From the NCBI RefSeq assembly GCF_008806325.1, contig NZ_WACR01000002.1, forward strand, positions 186,001 through 250,000: 64,000 nt of DNA, given 5' to 3'. The position numbers were made by a program, and so were the translations under genes. The notes under the pieces were generated by a model, which was not told the DNA's origin, searched no databases, and worked only from the letters and a program-made list of their open reading frames with translations. Within the stretch, counting starts at the first letter, position 1. Each line of letters opens with the position of its first letter. The stretch is from Salibacter halophilus (GTDB taxonomy: Bacteria > Bacteroidota > Bacteroidia > Flavobacteriales_G > Salibacteraceae). This document shows positions 17,771 through 24,978 of the stretch, one piece after another.

Positions 17771-17789
17771 TGATGTAAAAGAAAAGATT

Positions 17790-17999
17790 ATGGATTGGAC
17801 AGTTATTTTAGTTGCTATTGGAATGCTCGCACTTGCATTTGCCGGAATCGCTATCAAGATTCTCGTGAAGAAAGACGGTGAATTTGCCGGAACCTGTGCA
17901 GGTAACAACCCTATGCTCAACGAAGAAGGTGTTACATGCAGCATGTGTGGAGCTGAGCCAAATCAACAGTGTCAAAATGACGATAAGAAGGAAGCTTAA
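17790..17999 (+). CDS. Small single-TM protein with C-terminal cysteine motif
   Basis: A 69-residue protein from the ATG at 17790; an upstream start at 17655 would add 45 unlikely residues. One N-terminal transmembrane helix (about 4-27) is followed by a tail with a first cysteine in GTCAGNN and then GVTCSMCGAEPNQQC, giving a CxxC plus one more Cys. It is convergent with apbE and overlaps its stop by 4 bp. In Bacteroidota such small proteins often accompany apbE or the Na+-NQR genes. A role in flavinylation or iron-sulphur handling is plausible but unproven. Confidence 0.65.
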   Translation: MDWTVILVAIGMLALAFAGIAIKILVKKDGEFAGTCAGNNPMLNEEGVTCSMCGAEPNQQCQNDDKKEA

Positions 18000-19090
18000 A
18001 TTTCTTCTGTCATTTTTTTCATTCCTTCACTCATCCACGTTTTAAATTCTCCACCCTCATCGTAAATGAGGTAAACATCCATTTTTACATCAGTATTAGA
18101 CTGTAGAAATTCTTTTGTTTTCTCAGTTCCCATTACCATGAAAGCTGTTGCGTAAGCATCTGCTAACGTGCAATCTTCCATGACAACGGTCGTACTCAAA
18201 AGATTGTGTGTAACAGGTTTGCCCGTTTTTGGATCAATCGTATGAGAAAAACGTTCACCATCCTGTTCGTAGAACTTTCGGTAAGATCCCGATGTAGCAA
18301 CAGATTGATTTTTCAAAGTCAGAACAGCTTGTAGTTGACGTTCCTCATCAGGTGAAACCGGTTTATCAACTCCTATTTTCCAGTATGTTCCATCATTTTT
18401 CTTTCCCTTCGTTTTGATTTCACCTCCCAGCTCGATCATGTAAGAATCGATATTTTGATCATTGAATAAACTAGCTAGTTTTTCAACCGAGTAGCCCTGA
18501 GCAATTCCGTTAAAGTCGAGTTGCATATCAGCATTTTTGCGGTAAAACATCCTTACAGGCCCTGCTTTTTCTGTCGAGTCAAAACGCGTAAGGCGGACAC
18601 TTTGAAAATCAAAAGCTACAAGCGGCAAAAGAGCATTTACAGATTCATCGGTTACGTTTCCTCTTTTTTCCAATCCAAATCCCCATAAATTCACAAGCGG
18701 ACCGATAGTTGGATCAAAAGCTCCATCAGTCTTTACATAAACCTTACGAGCCATTTTGAAATTATCAGTGACATAATTAAACGTGTCATGTACCACAACC
18801 TCATTTGTATCTTTTGTATTCATGGCTGTAATTACAGATCCTTCATTCCAGCCGGAAAGCGAAAAGTCAATCTGCTTGAGCAGCGAGTCAACATCGCTTT
18901 TGAGCGAATTTTCAGCAGCTTTACCGTAGTACGAAATGTGATAAGTTGTTCCCTGCGCCTCGCCTGCAATAGATTTTTGGTCAGAGCCATTAGTTTGCTC
19001 CGTAGCCGTATCTTTGGTCTGGTTCTGACCGTTGTTGGAATTACAGGAAAAGAGAAAAGCCAATGCTATGGTCGCGTAAATGAATCTCAT
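17996..19090 (-). CDS. apbE: FAD:protein FMN transferase ApbE (lipoprotein)
   Basis: A 364-residue lipoprotein from the ATG at 19090 (lipobox FLFSC, Cys16), preferred over a start 33 bp upstream. It carries the ApbE core: EAQGTTYHISYYG, SLSGWNEGSVITAMN, DGAFDPTIGPLVNLWGFG, DFNGIAQGYSVEKLA and the SHTIDPKTGKPV metal/catalytic segment. It covalently attaches FMN to Thr/Ser of periplasm-facing flavoproteins such as NqrB/C or RnfD/G. No Nqr or Rnf gene is in the window, so its substrate lies elsewhere. Two copies of the dispersed 10-mer fall in its short linker after the lipobox (18979 and 19021). Confidence 0.95.
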   Translation of the reverse strand: MRFIYATIALAFLFSCNSNNGQNQTKDTATEQTNGSDQKSIAGEAQGTTYHISYYGKAAENSLKSDVDSLLKQIDFSLSGWNEGSVITAMNTKDTNEVVVHDTFNYVTDNFKMARKVYVKTDGAFDPTIGPLVNLWGFGLEKRGNVTDESVNALLPLVAFDFQSVRLTRFDSTEKAGPVRMFYRKNADMQLDFNGIAQGYSVEKLASLFNDQNIDSYMIELGGEIKTKGKKNDGTYWKIGVDKPVSPDEERQLQAVLTLKNQSVATSGSYRKFYEQDGERFSHTIDPKTGKPVTHNLLSTTVVMEDCTLADAYATAFMVMGTEKTKEFLQSNTDVKMDVYLIYDEGGEFKTWMSEGMKKMTEEI

Positions 19091-19196
19091 AATTTGAATT
19101 TGTTGCAAAGATGCTAACTGCAACGGAAACGAACCTGAAGAAAATCATTTTTTAACTCGCAAAATCTGCTTTGTTTTGCGTCAAAACGATAAAATC

Positions 19197-20117
19197 ATGG
19201 ATGAAGAAATTCTAAAAAGAATTCAAAATAAATACAAAGCACAGGATGAAAACCCTGAAATGTATTTGCACGGTCTACTCCACCAAAAACCTGTAAATTA
19301 CTGGGAATATGTTGAAGTAGACACACTTTTAACGCTTCAAAAAACACGCACTAACTTCCATGATGAAACAGTTTTCATCGTCTATCACCAAATCACAGAG
19401 CTCGTTTTAAAGTTGATGATTCACGAACTCAAGGTTCTGACCAAACAAAGAGGACTGTCTGTTGAGGAAATGGCTGAGAAAGTCTATCGCCTCAACCGTT
19501 ACACTTCAATGCTAATCAATTCTTTTGGTGTTATGACGAAGGGAATGGATTACGATGCTTACAACCAGTTCAGGTTGAGTTTGGCACCCGCGAGCGGATT
19601 TCAATCTGCACAATTTAGGTTGATAGAACTTTACTGCACTAAAATGGAAAACCTCATTCACGAAAAACGAATGAAGGATGTTCCAAAAGATGCAACAACC
19701 GATGATCTCTTTGATTATGTTTACTGGCAGGAAGCCGGACTCGATCACAAAACGGGGAAAAAATCGCTCACTCTGCGCGAGTTTGAAGAAAAATACCTCG
19801 ATGAATTCAAAGCGCTTGCCCGTGATATGAAGGATAAAAACCTCCAGGTAAGACTCGAGCAGATGAAAGATGAAGGAAAAGATGTGGAACCGCTCAGGAA
19901 TGCGCTTCGCACATTTGACAGGGCTTATAACATTGAGTGGCCTATCGTTCATTTGCAAACGGCTAATAGTTATTTAGCCAGAAAAGGTGAAGCGAAACAG
20001 GCTACTGGTTCCAGCGACTGGCAAAAATATCTTCACCCGGCTTTTCAACGCAGAAAGTTCTTCCCCAATGTTTGGTCTAAAGATGAGTTAGACAATTGGG
20101 CTAAAGATTTCTTATAG
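19197..20117 (+). CDS. kynA: Tryptophan 2,3-dioxygenase
   Basis: A 306-residue heme dioxygenase, counted from the ATG at 19197 rather than a TTG 21 bp upstream. It opens the indole ring of tryptophan to N-formylkynurenine. Recognisable segments are LHGLLHQKPVNYWEYVEVDTLLTLQ, DETVFIVYHQITELVLKLMIHEL (active-site region with the conserved His) and PASGFQSAQFRLIE (substrate-binding). The gene overlaps the next one by one base. No other kynurenine-pathway gene is near. Confidence 0.92.
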   Translation: MDEEILKRIQNKYKAQDENPEMYLHGLLHQKPVNYWEYVEVDTLLTLQKTRTNFHDETVFIVYHQITELVLKLMIHELKVLTKQRGLSVEEMAEKVYRLNRYTSMLINSFGVMTKGMDYDAYNQFRLSLAPASGFQSAQFRLIELYCTKMENLIHEKRMKDVPKDATTDDLFDYVYWQEAGLDHKTGKKSLTLREFEEKYLDEFKALARDMKDKNLQVRLEQMKDEGKDVEPLRNALRTFDRAYNIEWPIVHLQTANSYLARKGEAKQATGSSDWQKYLHPAFQRRKFFPNVWSKDELDNWAKDFL

Positions 20118-20674
20118 TGGAAAAGAAGACGCTCCGGAAAAAGATTTTAGCCGAGCGGGATGCTCAATCAAAAGCTGAACGAGAAGCAAAAGACAAACAG
20201 ATTTGGAATCGGCTTTTCAATACTGAGGAGTATCAAAAGTCAACAACCATTTTCGTTTTTATCAGCTTTAAGAGTGAAGTCTTTACCCACGCAGCAATTG
20301 AAAAAATGCTGAAAGATGGAAAGCGTGTTTGTGTTCCGGTTATACCTCGAAAAAACGACCCTATGGAAGCTCGCTACATCGAGCAGATATCTGATTTGAA
20401 AATGGGGTTGTACAATATCATGGAACCTCCTGCTTCAGCTGAAAAAGCGAACCAAAAAGAGATTGATCTTATCATTGCTCCGGGAGCAGTTTTCACAAGA
20501 AAAGGAAAGAGAATAGGTTACGGAGGCGGTTATTACGACCGCTTCCTCTCCAAATTCAACGGTGATATTATCGCCATTTGTTACGATTTACAAATCGTTG
20601 ATGATTTCAGAATTGATGAGTGGGATGTGAAAATCCAAAAAATCATTACTGAGAATGAACTTATAGCATGTTGA
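20117..20674 (+). CDS. 5-formyltetrahydrofolate cyclo-ligase
   Basis: A 185-residue enzyme that converts 5-formyl-THF to 5,10-methenyl-THF with ATP. The start codon is GTG and overlaps the TAG of the dioxygenase gene by one base, so the two are translationally coupled. Diagnostic segments are the basic N-terminus (KKTLRKKILAERD), a central VCVPVIPRKNDPMEARYI and the C-terminal IGYGGGYYDRFL loop that binds the substrate and ATP. The coupling with tryptophan dioxygenase makes sense because formate released from formylkynurenine can enter one-carbon folate metabolism; this link is inference. Confidence 0.93.
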   Translation: MEKKTLRKKILAERDAQSKAEREAKDKQIWNRLFNTEEYQKSTTIFVFISFKSEVFTHAAIEKMLKDGKRVCVPVIPRKNDPMEARYIEQISDLKMGLYNIMEPPASAEKANQKEIDLIIAPGAVFTRKGKRIGYGGGYYDRFLSKFNGDIIAICYDLQIVDDFRIDEWDVKIQKIITENELIAC

Positions 20675-20728
20675 TTTATGAATTCCAGAACAACTATAAC
20701 GAAGATATTGGAAAATTAAGATAGGCAG

Positions 20729-21613
20729 CTAGTGTGTCTTCGTCATATCTTCATCAACAACAAGGATGAAATCTGCCCGATTTTCAAATTCACTTTTCCA
20801 TTCTGCATCCTTTCCAATAACCGTTGACATCACACCAACTTTCAACTTGGGCGCGTACTCATTCAGGTACCAATAAATTCCGCCTTTATTCGCGCTGTGA
20901 TAATCACCCTGATAGTGGATGAACTGCGCTTTTTTGTCTTTTTCGGTCAGAGCCTGAGCTATGCGATGTGCCATTGTCGCGTCTTTGCTGGCCTGGGCTT
21001 TTACCATGTTCAGCATTCTGTCACCTCCACCGTGGCCATGAGCTCCGCCCATCATGCTCATCATTTCGCTGTACCCGGGAGCTGCTGTATCAAACGGAAT
21101 TGGAAATTCCGGTAAAAGTGATTTTTGATGTTCGTTTAAGCTATCTATTCCTTCAAATCCGGTTCTTACGATCATCGATGCGTATCTTCTGGGAATATTA
21201 GTGGCGATGAAAGGTAACTTGTTCTCATTCGCAAATTCAACCAGTGGTTTATAATCTGTTTCGTAATTAGGCCAAACTTTCGCTTCTTTTTGAAAATCCT
21301 TGTGACGGATAATTCCGCTCAGGTATTCGTCCATAATAACCTGGTCATCGGCTTCAAACATTTCAGCTCCGAGGACGAGGTTTTGGTTCTGATCGTGAAT
21401 TGCTTTCGTTATTTCGAGCTGCATCCAATGAGCGATAGGATCATTGTGTTGCTCGCCTACCAAAATGACATCCTTTTTGCTAAATGATTTGATTAAATCA
21501 GTGAAGGTTACTTCTTTTCCTTTTGAGTTGTAGATCTTGTAAGCTGCTAAGTCCTGACCTATCAAACTAATATTCAGCAAAATGGAAACTAATAGAAGTA
21601 CTCTACCTTTCAT
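20729..21613 (-). CDS. ChaN-like protein (DUF399 family)
   Basis: A 294-residue exported protein of the ChaN/DUF399 family. The signal peptide ends near ISLIGQ. Core motifs are DVILVGEQHNDPIAHWMQLEI (EQHxDP), LVLGAEMFEADDQVIMDEYLSG and FIHYQGDYHSANKGGIYWYL. ChaN is a heme-binding lipoprotein linked to iron acquisition; this copy lacks a lipobox Cys. A Met/His/Gly-rich insert around residues 183-197 (MMSMMGGAHGHGGG) could bind metal or heme, which is inference. It is divergent from uridine kinase. Confidence 0.85.
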   Translation of the reverse strand: MKGRVLLLVSILLNISLIGQDLAAYKIYNSKGKEVTFTDLIKSFSKKDVILVGEQHNDPIAHWMQLEITKAIHDQNQNLVLGAEMFEADDQVIMDEYLSGIIRHKDFQKEAKVWPNYETDYKPLVEFANENKLPFIATNIPRRYASMIVRTGFEGIDSLNEHQKSLLPEFPIPFDTAAPGYSEMMSMMGGAHGHGGGDRMLNMVKAQASKDATMAHRIAQALTEKDKKAQFIHYQGDYHSANKGGIYWYLNEYAPKLKVGVMSTVIGKDAEWKSEFENRADFILVVDEDMTKTH

Positions 21614-21673
21614 AATTGTAAGTTCTGTTGAAAATTTGGCTTACAAAGATGAAGGAAATTTGCGAGAAACGAA

Positions 21674-21702
21674 TTGACAAAAAAATTCGATTACTACTTT
21701 TG
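21674..21702 (+). promoter_or_regulatory. Promoter of uridine kinase, predicted leaderless
   Basis: A -33 TTG (21674-21676), an 18-base spacer and the -7 element TACTTTTG (21695-21702). Only four bases (CCGC) separate the -7 element from the ATG at 21707, so transcription should begin at or next to the A of the ATG. Confidence 0.55.
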
Positions 21703-21706
21703 CCGC

Positions 21707-22381
21707 ATGGATTACGAGCCGTACATCATTGGCATTGCCGGAGGAAGTGCATCCGGAAAGACCTCATTTTTAAAGGACCTCAAGCGCAATATGCCAAAGG
21801 GCTCAGTGTGCATCATTTCACAGGACAACTACTACAAACCGATTGAAGAACAAAAGATCGATGAAAACGGACAGGTCAATTTCGACTTGCCCGATAGCAT
21901 CAACCGTATTCAGTTTTACCGTGATTTGATCAGCATCAGGAAAGGTGAAGAAATCACGATTAAGGAGTACACGTTTAACAATAAGAAGAAAACTCCCGGT
22001 TTGATCAGGGTTCAGCCTGCTCCAATTATCATCATGGAGGGATTGTTTATTTTCCACTACGAGGAGATAAGAAAAGCTTTGGATTTACGCGTTTTCATTG
22101 ATGCTCGCGAACACGTTAAATTGGAGAGAAGAATCAAGCGCGATATTGAGGAAAGAGGCTACCCCGAAAAAGATGTGCGTTACCAGTGGAATAACCACGT
22201 TGTTCCATCTTATAAAAAGTACCTGGAACCGTATCGAGATGACAGCCACATCATCATCACCAACAACAGTCATTACAGAAAAGGTCTTGAAGTGCTCGTC
22301 AACCACATGAAGATTCACTTACCTGAACATTTCAGCAATCGCTTTATCAAAGCCAAAATTCCGGCTACAAAAGAGAACTAA
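21707..22381 (+). CDS. udk: Uridine kinase
   Basis: A 224-residue P-loop kinase that phosphorylates uridine and cytidine. Walker A is GGSASGKT (residues 12-19). SQDNYYKP provides the substrate Asp/Tyr motif, and VFIDAREHVKLERRIKRDIEERG holds the lid-region arginines. The ATG at 21707 is chosen because the family begins a few residues before the P-loop and because a promoter ends just before it. The longer frame from 21674 would include the promoter. Its end overlaps the convergent DUF4294 gene by 4 bp. Confidence 0.93.
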   Translation: MDYEPYIIGIAGGSASGKTSFLKDLKRNMPKGSVCIISQDNYYKPIEEQKIDENGQVNFDLPDSINRIQFYRDLISIRKGEEITIKEYTFNNKKKTPGLIRVQPAPIIIMEGLFIFHYEEIRKALDLRVFIDAREHVKLERRIKRDIEERGYPEKDVRYQWNNHVVPSYKKYLEPYRDDSHIIITNNSHYRKGLEVLVNHMKIHLPEHFSNRFIKAKIPATKEN

Positions 22382-22965
22382 ATATACCCTGCTTCTATTT
22401 GCTGAACGATAAACTCGATTTCTCTGTCGGCTCCATCAGGATCGTAGTTTGTTTTGAGATTGTGTCCGAATAACCTGGCAAAACTCTGCCAAAAAAATGC
22501 GGTGAATTGACCTCTAAGGTCTTCAACCAACTCGTAAGATGTATCTCCAGTTTCCCTATCAATGAGTTTGATGAGAATACGTCCTTCACTCATTGTCAAT
22601 TTTTTGAGATCAGCACCGTACTCTTCTTTAAGCTCTTCTTCAATTTGCTTGTAGAATTTTTTCTTTTGTCTTTCACTCTGAACAGTATCCAGAATTGAAG
22701 CATATTCGCGAAGTTTTTTCCCCGCCAATTTTGCATAGGGATAAACCTTTACCACTTTCTTTTTGAGCTTCTCGTATTTTTTCTGCTGTCTCCTACTCTT
22801 CCACGTTCTCTTTTCCCAAACATAAGTCGGTTTGAGTACGATTAGCGGAATGGTATCGCCATTGTGAATGGCAGATCGCGTTACCACCTCACGGCTGGGC
22901 TGGCTCTGACCGAAACCTGTCAAAACCAAACTCAAAAGAAACGATATGATGAGCAATTTGCGCAT
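22378..22965 (-). CDS. DUF4294 family exported protein
   Basis: A 195-residue protein with a signal peptide (cleavage near VLTGFGQ) and a strongly basic helical region (WKSRRQQKKYEKLKKKVVKVYPYAKLAGKKLREY, about residues 55-90), which is the hallmark of the Bacteroidota DUF4294 family. The C-terminal part contains SEGRILIKLIDRETGDTSYELVEDLRG. The function is unknown; the family is widely conserved and probably periplasmic. Its stop overlaps that of udk by 4 bp. Confidence 0.85.
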   Translation of the reverse strand: MRKLLIISFLLSLVLTGFGQSQPSREVVTRSAIHNGDTIPLIVLKPTYVWEKRTWKSRRQQKKYEKLKKKVVKVYPYAKLAGKKLREYASILDTVQSERQKKKFYKQIEEELKEEYGADLKKLTMSEGRILIKLIDRETGDTSYELVEDLRGQFTAFFWQSFARLFGHNLKTNYDPDGADREIEFIVQQIEAGYI

Positions 22966-23037
22966 AACTTACCTAGTTCAATAAACGTACCAACAGGCTT
23001 AAAATTACACAAATTCAATGAATTAAATCAACATTTA

Positions 23038-23532
23038 TCACCTCTGACTGTCACTTAACCTTTCCATAATTCGGTAAACAGCCGGGCAAATGCGCGTATT
23101 TTTCACGGTCAGATCCATGATTTGCTGCATGTTTTTGCGATTCGTGTGTGGATATTCCCGGCAAGCTCTCGGGCGAACCTCATAGATGCTACAATAGTTA
23201 TCATCTCCCAAAAAAGCACAGGGAGATTTTTTTAGAACAAAGTCACCATCCTCATCTTCCCTGAGGTATTTCTCAACAAAATCTCCCGGTTTTAATCCCA
23301 GATGTTTTGAAATACGCTGGATATCGCGCTCGATAAAAATCGGGCTGGTTGTTTTACAGCAATTAGCACACTCCAGGCATTCAATATTTTCAAAAGCCTC
23401 TTCATGCAGCTCGTGAAATGTATAATCCAGCTCACGCGGGGGAATTTTTTTCAACCTTTGGGCAAGCTTTTTGAAAACTTTCTTTTTGGATGCTGCAAGG
23501 TCTTTTAATTTCGAAGGCTCAACCATTTCCAT
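23038..23532 (-). CDS. YkgJ-like cysteine-cluster protein
   Basis: About 164 residues from the ATG at 23532; ATGs at 23550 and 23526 are alternatives. It has the zinc- or iron-chelating pattern of YkgJ-type proteins: CLECANCC near the middle, a later DDNYCSIYEVRPRACREYP and a final RICPAVY. The activity is unknown; the Cys spacing suggests one metal cluster. It is divergent from the pseudouridine synthase with at most about 26 bp between starts, so both promoters must overlap the other gene. Confidence 0.82.
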   Translation of the reverse strand: MEMVEPSKLKDLAASKKKVFKKLAQRLKKIPPRELDYTFHELHEEAFENIECLECANCCKTTSPIFIERDIQRISKHLGLKPGDFVEKYLREDEDGDFVLKKSPCAFLGDDNYCSIYEVRPRACREYPHTNRKNMQQIMDLTVKNTRICPAVYRIMERLSDSQR

Positions 23533-23552
23533 AATGCAAAATTGCAGCATAA

Positions 23553-24146
23553 ATGGCTAAACCGAAAAAATACTACGTCCTTTATAAACCGGCAGGTTAC
23601 CTTTCTCAATTCTCACCGGAACACGGTAAGAAATGCCTCAGCGATTTAGTTGATGTGCCAAAAGATGTTTACCCGGTTGGCAGACTCGATGAAATGAGTG
23701 AGGGTATGTTGTTGCTCACCAACGATAAAAACGTCAATCAGCAACTACTCGATCCAACAAACAAGCACGAGCGTTCTTACCTCGTGCAGGTTGAAGGTCA
23801 GCTCAACAAAAAAGCCGTTAAGCAACTCAAAGAAGGTGTTGAAATCACTCTGCCCGATGGCCAGTACACAACCAAACCAGCAAAGGCTCAAAAAACAGGA
23901 AATCCAAAACTCCCCGATCGTGAACCTCCTGTCTCCTTTGACAAGAGTAAAGGTGTTTCGTGGCTCAAGTTGGTTCTGACCGAAGGAAAAAACCGACAGG
24001 TACGAAGAATGACCGCAGCAGTTGGTTTCCCAACTGTAAGGTTGGTCAGAACCGGAATTGAAAACCTCGACCTGGGTCCGCTAAATCCCGGTGAATTACA
24101 AAAACTGGACAGACCAACATTTTACGATAAGCTCAATCTACATTAA
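23553..24146 (+). CDS. rluE: 23S rRNA pseudouridine synthase, RluE-like
   Basis: A 197-residue RsuA-family pseudouridine synthase without an S4 domain, like RluE. The catalytic motif is YPVGRLDEMSEGMLLLTND, with the nucleophilic Asp in GRLD. LVLTEGKNRQVRRMTAAVGFPTVRLVRTGI is the conserved second half. RluE modifies U2457 of 23S rRNA in E. coli; here the exact target is inferred. Two copies of the dispersed 10-mer lie at 23972 and 24044, one in each orientation. Confidence 0.9.
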   Translation: MAKPKKYYVLYKPAGYLSQFSPEHGKKCLSDLVDVPKDVYPVGRLDEMSEGMLLLTNDKNVNQQLLDPTNKHERSYLVQVEGQLNKKAVKQLKEGVEITLPDGQYTTKPAKAQKTGNPKLPDREPPVSFDKSKGVSWLKLVLTEGKNRQVRRMTAAVGFPTVRLVRTGIENLDLGPLNPGELQKLDRPTFYDKLNLH

Positions 24147-24166
24147 TTTGCACAAAAAAATTACAC

Positions 24167-24916
24167 ATGTTCAACTTTGAATGGCTCTCGACTCCAGATG
24201 GCTGGATTGCTTTTTTAACTCTAACATTTTTGGAAATCGTTTTAGGGATTGATAACATTATTTTCATCTCCATATTAACCAATAAACTTCCTGAAAAAGT
24301 TCGACCAAAAGCTCGCACGGCAGGTATTGGTTTAGCATTGCTTTTCAGGATTATTATGCTTCTCGGAATTACGTGGATCATAGGCTTTACGGAACCACTT
24401 TTTGCCATTTTTAGCTATGAAGTGACCGGTCGCGACTTGATCCTCATGCTTGGCGGACTTTTCCTTCTCACAAAAAGTACCAGAGAGATTTACCACAAAA
24501 CAGAAGAGGTTGAATCGATTGAAGAAGATGCCAAACAAACGGCAGCTAAAAACATGATTGGTATTATCGTGCAGATTGGTCTGCTGGATATCGTCTTCAG
24601 CTTTGACTCAATCTTAACTGCAATTGGGATGACTGAGCAAATTACAATTATGATTCTGGCAGTGATTATATCGCTCGTTATCATGCTCATTTTTGCAGGT
24701 AAAATCTCCTCGATTATTGAGAAGCATCCATCACTACAAATGTTGGCCTTGAGTTTCTTAATTCTGATAGGTTTTGTCCTGATTACTGAAGGATTACCCG
24801 GAGAATTGAGCGTTCACATGCCAAAAGGGTACATCTATTTTGCGGTTGGATTCTCTCTAGCTGTTGAGTTACTCAATATCAAAATGAGAAAGGCTCGGGA
24901 TAAATCAAAATCGTAG
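24167..24916 (+). CDS. TerC-family membrane protein
   Basis: A 249-residue protein with about seven transmembrane helices. LTFLEIVLGIDNIIFISIL (about 19-37) and LLDIVFSFDSILTAIGM (about 142-158) hold the paired acidic residues (GIDN and SFDS) that mark TerC/Alx-type metal ion transporters. Members of this family export manganese or protect secreted metalloenzymes; the original tellurite link is indirect. It appears to be monocistronic and ends in a strong terminator. Confidence 0.92.
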   Translation: MFNFEWLSTPDGWIAFLTLTFLEIVLGIDNIIFISILTNKLPEKVRPKARTAGIGLALLFRIIMLLGITWIIGFTEPLFAIFSYEVTGRDLILMLGGLFLLTKSTREIYHKTEEVESIEEDAKQTAAKNMIGIIVQIGLLDIVFSFDSILTAIGMTEQITIMILAVIISLVIMLIFAGKISSIIEKHPSLQMLALSFLILIGFVLITEGLPGELSVHMPKGYIYFAVGFSLAVELLNIKMRKARDKSKS

Positions 24917-24929
24917 ACTTTATAAAACA

Positions 24930-24959
24930 AAAAAACCAGCCCTTTCGAGCTGGTTTTTT
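24930..24959. terminator. Bidirectional rho-independent terminator
   Basis: An 11-bp perfect stem (24930-24940 with 24949-24959) and an 8-base loop. It serves TerC on the plus strand and the giant adhesin gene on the minus strand. Confidence 0.85.
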
Positions 24960-24978
24960 GTTGTTGAGTTGTTTCGTT

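Noticed and set aside
17655-17789. Longer start for the small Cys-rich protein
   Set aside because: The extra 45 residues are low in membrane or family character, and a promoter element lies inside them.
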